Shown here: piece after piece, positions 12,260 through 20,518 of the stretch | How the letters are laid out: each line of letters begins with the position of its first letter | Position numbering within the stretch: the stretch's first letter is position 1 | Source: DASSKW01 sp035690065 | GTDB lineage: Bacteria > Pseudomonadota > Gammaproteobacteria > Natronospirales > REEB76 | Reading direction: 5' to 3' | Assembly (NCBI GenBank): GCA_035690065.1 | Contig: DASSKW010000099.1 | Coordinates: 1 to 20,518, forward strand | Length of the DNA stretch: 20,518 nt | Position numbers and translations under genes: made by a program | The notes under the pieces: generated by a model | Told to the model about the DNA's origin: nothing | What the model saw: the letters and a program-made list of their open reading frames with translations, nothing else | The model's database searches: none

Positions 12260-13024
12260 ATGTGCCTGCTCGTCTTCGCCTGGAAAGCCCACCCCGATCT
12301 TCCGCTGGTATTCGCCGGTAACCGCGACGAATTGCATGCGCGGCCGGCAGCTGCAGCGGGTTTCTGGGACGACGCACCACAGATACTGGCGGGCCGTGAC
12401 CTGCAGGCCGGCGGCACCTGGCTCGGGGTGACCGCGGGCGGTCGATTTGCCGTGGTGACGAACTACCGCGATGGCCTGAACCCGGTCAGCGGACGCCATT
12501 CGCGCGGCGAACTCGTCAGCGAATTCCTGCGCAGCAAGATGACAGCGCAGGAGTACTGTTTGCAGGTACAGGCACGAGGCGACGAGTATGCTGGCTTCAG
12601 CCTGTTGACGGGTGATCGCGACACGCTCTGGTATGTGTCCAATCGCGGTGCCGACGCACAAGCGGTCGCACCCGGTGTCCACGGTCTCAGCAATCATCTG
12701 CTGGATACCCCCTGGCCGAAAGTCACGCGCAGCGCCGCACGCTTGCAATTGTTGCTGGAAACTAATCATCCCGGCAGCGATGCACTGTTGCGGCTGCTCT
12801 CGGATCGTACGCCGGCGGAGACCGACGAGTTGCCGGACACCGGCATCGGTATGGAACTGGAACGCAAAATCTCGGCGCCATTCGTGACCGATCCGCGTTA
12901 TGGAACGCGTTGCTCCACCGCGATACTGCTGGGCGATGCGGGACTCGATTTCACCGAACGCCGTTTCACCCCTGCCGGCACAACCCTGGAGACACGGCAT
13001 TTCATGATCGAGGTGACAGCGTGA
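12260..13024 (+). CDS. NRDE-family (TANGO2-like) protein
   Basis: The 254-residue protein shows the family pattern: M-C2-L-L-V-F-A-W-K-A at the N-terminus, N21-R-D-E24, GGTWLGVTAGGRFAVVTNYR, and a C-terminal TRCSTAILL with RRFTPAG. The Cys2 and NRDE layout resembles Ntn-hydrolase folds. Animal TANGO2/HRG-9 relatives have been linked to haem handling; the bacterial role is not established. The protein is cytosolic with no signal peptide. The ATG at 12260 lacks a ribosome-binding site but is preceded by a consensus -10 hexamer. The gene overlaps the S9 peptidase by 4 bp (GTGA). Its place in this unit does not reveal its function. Confidence 0.92.
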   Translation: MCLLVFAWKAHPDLPLVFAGNRDELHARPAAAAGFWDDAPQILAGRDLQAGGTWLGVTAGGRFAVVTNYRDGLNPVSGRHSRGELVSEFLRSKMTAQEYCLQVQARGDEYAGFSLLTGDRDTLWYVSNRGADAQAVAPGVHGLSNHLLDTPWPKVTRSAARLQLLLETNHPGSDALLRLLSDRTPAETDELPDTGIGMELERKISAPFVTDPRYGTRCSTAILLGDAGLDFTERRFTPAGTTLETRHFMIEVTA

Positions 13025-14919
13025 CTGAAGTGCGCAGCGCGTCTTGCGGTAGTTGGCATTCGCCGATCAGCGCGGAGCTTGCCTCTGGCAACAGTCTGCG
13101 CCTGATGCAACCGCGCGCCTGCGATGGGTGGATCTACTGGATCGAGAGCCGGCCTTCGGAACAGGGGCGCAGTGTCCTGCTGCGCGGCAGACCGGGACAG
13201 GAACCACAACTGCTGCTGCCGGAACCCTTCAATGCGCGCAGTCGTGTGCATGAGTACGGTGGCGGTGCCTACGCAGTCCATGCAGAGCGTGTCGCTTTCG
13301 TCAACGACGCGGATCAGCAGATCTATCTGCTCGCGGATGGCGCGATACAACAGCTCACTCAGGCGCCTGGTTCACGCTTCGGCGATCTGTGTTTCGATGT
13401 GATACACGGCCGGTTACTCTGCATCCGCGAACAGCACCTCGCGGATGAGCCGCCGAAAAATTCATTGGTCGCCGTCTCGTTACGCGACGGCACGATAGCG
13501 ACGCTTGCCCAGGGCCACGATTTTTACAGTTCGCCGGCGCTTGACCCTGCAGCCAAACGACTTGCCTGGTTGCAATGGAACCAGCCACAGATGCCGTGGG
13601 ATGGTTGCGAACTTCAGCTTGCGGAACTCACGTCCAGTGGAGCACTCAAAACTGTACAGCGCCTCGCGGGTGGCGATACCGAATCGCTGTTCCAGCCCCA
13701 ATTCGCGCCGGACGGCACACTGCATTTTCTATCCGACCGTGACGGCTGGTGGAATATATACAAGGTCACCGGAGCGGGGATCGACGCGGTGACAGCCGAT
13801 ACCGCGGATTACGGACTGGCACAATGGAATCTGGGTATGTCGCGTTACGGCTTCGATGCGACTGGTACGCTGTTGGCGGTACGGAGCGTGCAAGGTCGTA
13901 CGGAACTGATACGGATCCATGCCGGTGAACCACAGGTGATACCGTCACCACTCACGCAGATCGATCACCTGCAGGTGGATGGCGATGTGGTCGCGATGCT
14001 GGCGAGCGGCCCGCACACGCCCGCCACAGTCTATGCCGGCCTTGCCACACAACAGGCGTTGCGCCGCAGCACCGGACTGGAACTCGATGCCGCTTATATC
14101 AGTGTCGCGCAGGCGATCCGCTTCCCGGCATCAGATGGCGAGCTCGTCCATGCCTGGTATTACCCACCCTGCAATGCAGGTTTCCGGATACCTGCAACTG
14201 AACGACCACCACTGATCGTCAAATGTCACGGCGGTCCGACTGCGATGAACGGCGATGGCCTCGAACCGCGCATCCAGTTCTGGACCAGTCGCGGGTTCGC
14301 AGTGGTGGATGTGAACTATCGCGGTAGCAGTGGGTTCGGGCGCGATTACCGCCGTAGTCTGGACGGTGCGTGGGGCATCAAGGATGTGGAGGATTGCATC
14401 GGTGCGGCGCGTTATCTGGCCGCCCAGGGTCTGATAGATCCGGAACGCACCGCCATCAGCGGCAGCAGTGCGGGTGGGTACACGGTCCTGTCCGCACTCG
14501 CGTTCCATGATTATTTCCGGGCCGGTGCCGTGTATTACGGCATCAGCGAACTGGCGAGCGCCATGACCGATACCCACAAATTCGAAGCCCGTTATGGCGA
14601 TCGCCTGCTCGGCCCCTGGCCTGAAGCCGAGACCGTATATCGCGAACGCTCGCCGCTGTATGCCGCGGAGCGGATCAACTGCCCGGTGATCTTCTTCCAG
14701 GGATTGCGCGATCGCGTGGTGCCACCGGATCAGACCGAACGCATGGTCAACGCCTTGCGTGGCCGCGGCCAGAGTGTGACCTACCTGACTTTCCCGGATG
14801 AAGGTCACGGTTTCCGCCGTGCCGACAGCCTGCGTCGCGCACTGGAAGCGGAGCTTGCGTTCTACGCCAAGGTATTCGGATTCACCGCGTCACCGACGGA
14901 TCCGGCACAGTCATCATGA
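13021..14919 (+). CDS. S9 prolyl-oligopeptidase-family peptidase
   Basis: The 632-residue protein combines an N-terminal beta-propeller-like domain (repeated segments such as PALDPAAKRLAWLQW, QPQFAPDGTLHFLSDRDGWW) with a C-terminal alpha/beta hydrolase. The catalytic triad is S483 in GSSAGG, D564 in GLRDRVVPP and H596 in DEGHGF. HGGPT is the oxyanion-hole segment. Such enzymes cleave dipeptides or acyl-amino acids from short peptides. There is no signal peptide. The open frame extends 37 codons upstream over the NRDE gene, but GTG 13021 is preferred: it is preceded by GAGGTG and makes a 4-bp overlap with the previous stop. Its own stop overlaps tamA as ATGA. Confidence 0.95.
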   Translation: MTEVRSASCGSWHSPISAELASGNSLRLMQPRACDGWIYWIESRPSEQGRSVLLRGRPGQEPQLLLPEPFNARSRVHEYGGGAYAVHAERVAFVNDADQQIYLLADGAIQQLTQAPGSRFGDLCFDVIHGRLLCIREQHLADEPPKNSLVAVSLRDGTIATLAQGHDFYSSPALDPAAKRLAWLQWNQPQMPWDGCELQLAELTSSGALKTVQRLAGGDTESLFQPQFAPDGTLHFLSDRDGWWNIYKVTGAGIDAVTADTADYGLAQWNLGMSRYGFDATGTLLAVRSVQGRTELIRIHAGEPQVIPSPLTQIDHLQVDGDVVAMLASGPHTPATVYAGLATQQALRRSTGLELDAAYISVAQAIRFPASDGELVHAWYYPPCNAGFRIPATERPPLIVKCHGGPTAMNGDGLEPRIQFWTSRGFAVVDVNYRGSSGFGRDYRRSLDGAWGIKDVEDCIGAARYLAAQGLIDPERTAISGSSAGGYTVLSALAFHDYFRAGAVYYGISELASAMTDTHKFEARYGDRLLGPWPEAETVYRERSPLYAAERINCPVIFFQGLRDRVVPPDQTERMVNALRGRGQSVTYLTFPDEGHGFRRADSLRRALEAELAFYAKVFGFTASPTDPAQSS

Positions 14920-16676
14920 GCTGGCGTCATTATCGGCATTCGTTACGCGCATTGTGTGTCCTGCTGGCACTGAGCACCGGCAACGCACTCGCAGCAGATA
15001 ATCCACACGTCGTCGTGGAGATACAGGGTATCTCCGGTGACCTGCTCAAGAACGCGCGTGCTTATCTGAGTATCGAGACTTACCATGACAGCGCCACGCT
15101 CACCCAGAGTCTGGTGGACCGGCTCAATGCCCGCGCCCCGGAGGAGATCCGTAATGCGCTCGAACCGTATGGTTATTACGACACCAGGGTCGTCAGCGAT
15201 CTGACCGAGACCGCGACTGGCTGGCATGCAAAATATGTCGTTACGCCTGGTACGCCGGTGCAGATACGCAAGGTGGACATCCAGCTCAGTGGTGCCGGCA
15301 AGAATGACGCTGTATTCAGGAATTATCTGGACAAGCTGCCGCTCAAACCCGGTGACCAACTCAACCAGCCTGTCTACGAAAACATAAAGCAACGGCTTCA
15401 GGATCTGGCTGCGCATCAAGGTTACATAGATGCGCGTTTCACCGACAGTGTGCTGCAGGTGGATCCACCGCATCACTGGGCCGACATCGAACTGCACTTC
15501 GATACCGGCCTGCGTTATTACTTTGGCGAGGTAACCTTCGTCCAGAATTTCATGCAGACCTCGTTCCTGAACCGGTATGTGACGTTCAAACCTGGCGATC
15601 CCTACGATGCGAGCCGGTTACTGAACCTGCAGTATGCGCTCGGCGATTCCGATTATTTTGCATCTGTGGATGTGCATATCCTGCGCAAACAGGCCGATGC
15701 CGACCGCCAGATACCGATCCAGATCACGCTGACGCCGCGTAAACGCAACCGGTACAGTCTCGGTCTCGGTTACGGTACCGATACCGGGCCGCGCGCCACA
15801 CTGGTCTGGGAGAATCGGCGCCTGAATGGACTCGGACATCGCTTCGCCACGCAACTCGAATATTCACACGTCGTGGAGACTGCACAGATCAACTATCTGG
15901 TCCCACTTTCAAATCCATCCTGGCAGCAACTCCGCTACAGTCTCGGTGGCACCCGTCAGGTACTCGGCAGCGGCATCGCCTACTCCACCACCCTGGGCGT
16001 CAATCGCAATACCGTGTTGGGCGCATGGAGCGAGAACCAGTATCTGAACCTGGAACATGATCGCAGCATACTCAGCACCGGCACTACCATCACCACGCTG
16101 CTGGTACCGGGGCTCACGTTCAGCCGTACTGTCAGCGATAATCCGGTCTACCCGACTCATGGCTACCACGCTTCACTGGATATCCGCGGTTCCAGTCACG
16201 ACCTCGGTTCGGATATCAGTTTTCTGCAACTGCGCTTGTCGAGCAAATTCATCGTCTCGTTCAGCGAGACGACTCGCCTGCTGCTACGCGGCGAGATAGG
16301 TGCAACCGCGGTCAACAATTTCAGCGACTTGCCATTGTCGCAACGTTTCTATACCGGCGGCGGCCAGACCGTGCGTGGCTACAAGTACAACAGCATCGGT
16401 CCGCTTGACAGCAGCGGCAACGTCATCGGCGGCAAGGATCTGCTGGTGGGCAGCATGGAAGTGGATCACCGTCTCGGCCCGGTGTTTGGCGTCGCCGCAT
16501 TCGTGGATGCGGGCAACGTGACCAACAGTTTCCAGAGTTCGCTGGAGAAAGGTGTCGGCGTGGGACTGCGCTGGCGCACTCCCGTCGGCATGGTGCGCTT
16601 CGATCTCGCGCATCCGATCAAACGCCCGGACCTGGATCGGGTCCTGATCCATATCAGTATCGGTCCGGATCTATGA
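14916..16676 (+). CDS. tamA: TamA, Omp85-family translocation and assembly module barrel
   Basis: TamA is an Omp85-superfamily outer-membrane protein that, with TamB, assembles some outer-membrane proteins and takes part in phospholipid transport. The 586-residue protein starts with a signal peptide (cleavage near ALA-A, about residue 26). Three POTRA-like domains follow to about residue 265, with segments such as IRNALEPYGYYDTRV, VQIRKVDIQLSGAG and FDTGLRYYFGEVTFV. The barrel begins near RYSLGLGYGTDTGPRATL. The conserved loop-6 lock motif reads TVRGYKYNSIGP. The C-terminus ends HISIGPDL, close to the GPEL end of E. coli TamA. ATG 14916 overlaps the peptidase stop and its TGA overlaps tamB, so TamA and TamB are translationally coupled. 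Confidence 0.96.
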   Translation: MSWRHYRHSLRALCVLLALSTGNALAADNPHVVVEIQGISGDLLKNARAYLSIETYHDSATLTQSLVDRLNARAPEEIRNALEPYGYYDTRVVSDLTETATGWHAKYVVTPGTPVQIRKVDIQLSGAGKNDAVFRNYLDKLPLKPGDQLNQPVYENIKQRLQDLAAHQGYIDARFTDSVLQVDPPHHWADIELHFDTGLRYYFGEVTFVQNFMQTSFLNRYVTFKPGDPYDASRLLNLQYALGDSDYFASVDVHILRKQADADRQIPIQITLTPRKRNRYSLGLGYGTDTGPRATLVWENRRLNGLGHRFATQLEYSHVVETAQINYLVPLSNPSWQQLRYSLGGTRQVLGSGIAYSTTLGVNRNTVLGAWSENQYLNLEHDRSILSTGTTITTLLVPGLTFSRTVSDNPVYPTHGYHASLDIRGSSHDLGSDISFLQLRLSSKFIVSFSETTRLLLRGEIGATAVNNFSDLPLSQRFYTGGGQTVRGYKYNSIGPLDSSGNVIGGKDLLVGSMEVDHRLGPVFGVAAFVDAGNVTNSFQSSLEKGVGVGLRWRTPVGMVRFDLAHPIKRPDLDRVLIHISIGPDL

Positions 16677-19600
16677 AGCGCCGTATCGCACTCATCGCTG
16701 TCGTAGTACTGATCGTCGGTCTGATCGGTGCCGCTACTATCCTGTTGCACACCGGATTCGCATTACGCTGGACCCTGGCGGCGATCCAGAGCCACAGCGA
16801 CGGCAGCCTGCAGATCGGGGCTGCAGACGGCACCCTCGCCGGTCCCATCACGTTGCATGACGTGCACATCAAAACCGCCAGCTTCGATGCCCATATCCAG
16901 CGTGTCACGCTGGATTGGCTGCCTTTGGGTCTGCTCGCGAACCGTCTCAACATCACCGCACTGGAAGCAGATGGCGTTGACGTCACGGTCATCCGATCGG
17001 ACAGCAAGACACCCTGGCGTCTCATCAAACCCGTCCCGCCGCACCTGCCACTGGTATTGGTCATCAACCGGTTTGCGGTCAGCCACCTGCAGATCAACGC
17101 TCCGCAATTATCTGAACCGTTGCAGATCGCGAGTGTCACAGCCGTGGCGCACTTCGACAATCGCAGTTGGCGAATACCCGTGCTGACCATCGCTGGCGAA
17201 CAGGTCCGCGCGCAAGGGCATGGCGCCTGGGAATTCAGCAGCGGCGATCGTCTCGATGCGGCACTCGACTGGAGACTGACGCTGCCTCAGCAGAGCCCTG
17301 TCAGCGGCAATGCCAGCATCAAGGGCGATGATCAGCAGATGAGATTCGATATGACATTGCAGACTCCTGTCCGTCTGCACCTCGATGCCGAACTGCACGA
17401 TCTGTTCAGTTCACCCACCTGGCAGGGCAAACTCGAATTGGCACAGCTGCGGATGCAGGATCTTGCCAAGGGGCTCCCGGATATCACGGCGGAGGGCACA
17501 GCACACTTTTCTGGAAATCCCACGGCCACCGTCTTCGATGGCACCCTTGCTGCACGCGAACCAGAGACCGGCGACTGGAACGGAAATTTCAGCTTCCGTT
17601 ATCAGGATTCGAAGCTGGACGTCCGGCAGTTGGCACTGACGCGGACTGCAACACATACCCGGTTCCAGCTCAACGGCACGGTCGATCTGGATGGTGCAGG
17701 ACCAGCGCCGTATCTGCAAGGCGAGTGGCAAGCCTTGAGCCTGCCACTCACCGGCAAGACGTGGCTGGAATCACCAGCGGGCAAACTGCGGATACAAAGC
17801 AAGGCCCGGCACATCACGCTGACTCTGGATGGCAAGTTGTCACAAGGCGGCAGCTTCACTGCACAAGGCGATGTCGACATGAGTGCAGCGACCCACGACT
17901 GGCAACTCACGGCTACAGCACACGCTTTTCACCTGACTCTGGCTTCATTGCCACGGCCGTTACCCGGTTTTGATTGGCACTTGCTGGCCCGCGGCGATAC
18001 CCGCCACACGGTGATCGAGCAACTTGCAATCAACGGCTTCGGTGGGAATCTGCACTTGCAAGGCGATTACCAACACGGTGCGCCGCACACCTGGCGCGCC
18101 ACACTGACCGGCCAACACCTTGACCCCGGAATACTGTTCCCGGTCTATCCCGGTGATATCGGTTTCAAGGCTCAGCTCAGTGGCCGACAAGGAACCAGCC
18201 CGCGCTGTTCGCTGATCCTGAGATCCCTGCAGGGGACCTTGCGCACCGCACCGATTTCAGCAAGCGGCAGTGTGCAATGCATACCTGGTAAATGGGTGTT
18301 CAAGGATGTCGAAGCACAGATCGCGAAAAACCACATCCAGTTCGGCGGTCATCTGGGGCGCAAGGCCCACTTCGACTGGAATGTGAATGCACCCGAACTG
18401 GATATGTTGTGGCCCGGGCTGAGCGGTACTCTGGATAGTCGCGGCAGCCTGGAACTGGATGGCGAGAATCCTGTAGCCCGTTTCGGATTGCATGCAGCCG
18501 ATCTGCATTATCAGGACTATGCCATCGCGGCGCTGGATGCCGGGGTCGCAATGAGCAATGCCACCCAGACCGGTGATGCCACATTCAAGGCCAGCGGCAT
18601 CGTCATCGGCGATGCAAGCATCACGGAAATCACAGCACACGCCAACGGTTCACTGGCTGCACACAGCCTGCAACTCAGACTCGATTCATCATTGGGCAAA
18701 GCCACATTCAGCGGCGAGGGAAACTTCGCGAACGATACCTGGCAAGGCGATCTGAAAACTGTGACACTCGAGCCCACCGGGGCGGGGATCTGGCAAGCCG
18801 AAGCCCCCTGGCAACCGCGCATCGGGGCAAACGGTTTCTCGTTGCCACAAAGTTGCGTCACCCAGGCTGCAGCACACGCCTGCGGAACCGTAGCGTGGCA
18901 AACGCAGAACTGGCGAACGCAGGTGAACCTGGATGCGATTCCGCTGCATGACCTGCAAGCCTTGTTGCCACCGGGATTGGAATATACAGGCAGCTTCGCG
19001 GGCACGTTGCTGGCCAGCGGCAATCAGCAGCAACATCTCATCGATCTCACCGCGACCCTGTCACCGGGCAGCATCCACAATATTATCCGTCATCAGCGGG
19101 TGGCGCTGCTTGATTACAACCATGGCGATGCGCATCTCCACATCGATGCGACGCATACCGACGGTAGCCTGAACTGGTCGTTGAGTGATGGCGGTTTTCT
19201 GAATGTGGATACCCATATCGCTCACGGCAATACCCCGGCCCTGAGTGGCCACATCCACGGGGAACTGCACGATTTCGCCTTGATCCCGGCATTGGTACCG
19301 GACGTGAGCGGCTTCGAGGGCAAGCTCGACATCGATCTGGCATTGGCTGGCACTGCAAGCAACCCGACCTTCAACGGTACTGCGTCACTGACCGACGGCA
19401 GCATCAGGGTCCCGCGACTGGGCCTCAACATCTCCGGCGTGGTGCTCGACCTGCAAGGTAACGGTGAGCATCTCGCGCTGAACGGGACCGCACACTCCGG
19501 GGACGGCAGTCTGGATTGGAACAGCACGGCACAGAAACAGGACGGGATATGGCACGCACAGGGTCACTTGAGTGGCAAGGATTTTCGTACCGCAGATATT

Positions 19601-20518
19601 CCCGAAGCCCAGGTAGATATCTCGCCAACCCTCGACTTCAAACTCGACGATCGTGACATCACGCTCGATGGCGACATCAACATCCCCTACGCAAAACTGC
19701 ACCCACGCAACCTGAGCAACACGGCACAGGTTTCAACCGATCAGGTGATCGTGGGGCAGAATGAAGTCGCACGGGAAGACCGCTGGCGGATCCATGCCAA
19801 AGTAAATGCCAGCATGGGCGACAAGGTGGATATCCAGGGCTTCGGCTTATCCGGCCGCATCACCGGCAGCGTAACGATGGTGGATGAACCCGGGCACTTC
19901 ACTACTGGCAGCGGGGAATTGCAAATCGTGGATGGTCTGTACACGGTATACGGTCAGAAGCTCGGCATCGATCGCGGTCGCCTGATGTTCAACGGTGGCC
20001 CGATCTCGAATCCGGCACTGGATATCCGCGCTATCCGCAAACCGGCGCATCCGGAGACGGTACTGCCTGGGCAGAGCGAACAACAGGTGGGAGTGGTGGT
20101 GCGCGGCACCTTGCGCGATCCCAGTGTGTCGCTGTTTTCCAGCCCGCCGTTACCACAGTCTTCGTTGCTGTCGTACCTGCTCACCGGACAGTTGCCGGCC
20201 ACACCGAGCCAATCGCCATTGTTGGGGCAACCCAGTACCGATACCGGAGAAGCACTTGCATACTCCGGCGGCGAGTTCATCGCGCAGCAGGTGGGCAACC
20301 AGATCGGCTTGTCCGATGTCAGTATCCAGAACGTATCCACTGGCATCGGCACCAGCGCTCCATCGCTGTTCATCGGCAAATACCTGTCGCCACGCCTGTA
20401 TGTCAGTTATGGTGCCGGTATCCTGCAATCCATCAATACCGTCCGCATCCGTTATACCCTGAGCACCCGATGGATGCTGGAAGCGGAATCCGGCGCCGCT
20501 AACAGCGCAGACCTGATC
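16673..20518 (+). CDS. tamB: TamB, inner-membrane-anchored periplasmic bridge (right-truncated)
   Basis: TamB is an AsmA/VPS13-like protein anchored in the inner membrane, whose beta-helical groove spans the periplasm to TamA. The window holds 1282 codons without a stop and ends in frame. An N-terminal anchor (residues 5-27, hydrophobic, after KRR) is followed by a long beta-repeat region rich in alternating hydrophobic residues. The conserved DUF490 end is clear: YTVYGQKLGIDRGRLMFNGG, VGVVVRGTLRDPSVSLFSSP, SYLLTGQLP, FIGKYLSPRLYVSYGAGIL and RWMLEAESGAANSADLI. E. coli TamB ends a few residues after the matching ADLL, so only a short tail is likely missing. ATG 16673 overlaps the tamA stop (ATGA); there is no ribosome-binding site. 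Confidence 0.96.
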   Translation, partial: MKRRIALIAVVVLIVGLIGAATILLHTGFALRWTLAAIQSHSDGSLQIGAADGTLAGPITLHDVHIKTASFDAHIQRVTLDWLPLGLLANRLNITALEADGVDVTVIRSDSKTPWRLIKPVPPHLPLVLVINRFAVSHLQINAPQLSEPLQIASVTAVAHFDNRSWRIPVLTIAGEQVRAQGHGAWEFSSGDRLDAALDWRLTLPQQSPVSGNASIKGDDQQMRFDMTLQTPVRLHLDAELHDLFSSPTWQGKLELAQLRMQDLAKGLPDITAEGTAHFSGNPTATVFDGTLAAREPETGDWNGNFSFRYQDSKLDVRQLALTRTATHTRFQLNGTVDLDGAGPAPYLQGEWQALSLPLTGKTWLESPAGKLRIQSKARHITLTLDGKLSQGGSFTAQGDVDMSAATHDWQLTATAHAFHLTLASLPRPLPGFDWHLLARGDTRHTVIEQLAINGFGGNLHLQGDYQHGAPHTWRATLTGQHLDPGILFPVYPGDIGFKAQLSGRQGTSPRCSLILRSLQGTLRTAPISASGSVQCIPGKWVFKDVEAQIAKNHIQFGGHLGRKAHFDWNVNAPELDMLWPGLSGTLDSRGSLELDGENPVARFGLHAADLHYQDYAIAALDAGVAMSNATQTGDATFKASGIVIGDASITEITAHANGSLAAHSLQLRLDSSLGKATFSGEGNFANDTWQGDLKTVTLEPTGAGIWQAEAPWQPRIGANGFSLPQSCVTQAAAHACGTVAWQTQNWRTQVNLDAIPLHDLQALLPPGLEYTGSFAGTLLASGNQQQHLIDLTATLSPGSIHNIIRHQRVALLDYNHGDAHLHIDATHTDGSLNWSLSDGGFLNVDTHIAHGNTPALSGHIHGELHDFALIPALVPDVSGFEGKLDIDLALAGTASNPTFNGTASLTDGSIRVPRLGLNISGVVLDLQGNGEHLALNGTAHSGDGSLDWNSTAQKQDGIWHAQGHLSGKDFRTADIPEAQVDISPTLDFKLDDRDITLDGDINIPYAKLHPRNLSNTAQVSTDQVIVGQNEVAREDRWRIHAKVNASMGDKVDIQGFGLSGRITGSVTMVDEPGHFTTGSGELQIVDGLYTVYGQKLGIDRGRLMFNGGPISNPALDIRAIRKPAHPETVLPGQSEQQVGVVVRGTLRDPSVSLFSSPPLPQSSLLSYLLTGQLPATPSQSPLLGQPSTDTGEALAYSGGEFIAQQVGNQIGLSDVSIQNVSTGIGTSAPSLFIGKYLSPRLYVSYGAGILQSINTVRIRYTLSTRWMLEAESGAANSADLI

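Noticed and set aside
11646..13000. Two minus-strand frames of 244 and 251 residues opposite the transporter and NRDE genes
   Set aside because: Shadows of GC-rich coding sequence; the plus-strand proteins have clear family patterns and chained start/stop overlaps.
12910..13020. 37-codon upstream extension of the S9 peptidase
   Set aside because: It lies wholly inside the NRDE gene in another frame, whereas GTG 13021 has a GAGGTG site and a 4-bp overlap typical of this operon.

Overview
The window looks like chromosomal DNA of a GC-rich gammaproteobacterium. The evidence is a 720-residue UvrD helicase of the E. coli type, a TamA-TamB pair, a NudC NAD pyrophosphatase, an FNR/ANR-type promoter, and a candidate Csr/Rsm regulatory RNA behind a GacA/UvrY-like box. 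I cannot name the genus. There are no rRNA or tRNA genes, no CRISPR array and no transposase. Most genes are conserved housekeeping or envelope functions; the unusual material is mostly between genes.

Layout. 1-558 holds no convincing protein gene but carries a strong candidate CsrB/RsmZ-type RNA (about 221-381) with a GacA-like site upstream and a strong terminator. 559-1905 (+) is a flavin-dependent halogenase/oxidoreductase-like protein. 2265-2522 (+) is a short DUF2007 protein. 2523-2890 is a repeat-rich convergent intergenic region: a tandem 79-bp palindromic repeat followed by a series of hairpins, most of which display GGA in the loop. 6419-2891 (-) is a three-gene unit: uvrD, a small outer-membrane barrel-like protein, and a LOG/TIGR00730 Rossmann protein. 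6531-7204 (+) is a small membrane protein followed by an MgtC/SapB protein. 7285-7930 is an FNR-type promoter driving a b-type cytochrome. 7970-9503 (+) holds four genes: a small unknown protein, a YbhB/PEBP protein, a VanY-like carboxypeptidase and a 53-residue glycine-zipper membrane protein. 9504-9888 is a second repeat-rich gap. 9889-10308 is a HIT protein.

From 10367 to the right edge six genes lie head to tail: nudC, a DMT transporter, an NRDE/TANGO2-type protein, an S9 prolyl-oligopeptidase-family hydrolase, tamA and tamB. Four of the five junctions are 4-bp start/stop overlaps (ATGA or GTGA), which suggests one translationally coupled unit. tamB runs off the right edge, probably only a few codons before its stop.

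Three points deserve most attention. The first is the unlabelled Csr/Rsm-like RNA at the left. The second is the GGA-loop hairpin array at 2692-2857, which could also bind CsrA/RsmA. The third is a recurring arrangement in which a -10-like hexamer ends exactly 6 nt before the ATG of genes lacking a ribosome-binding site (uvrD, the 72-residue protein, the NRDE gene), which suggests leaderless transcripts. All functional statements are from reading the sequence; no database search was run.
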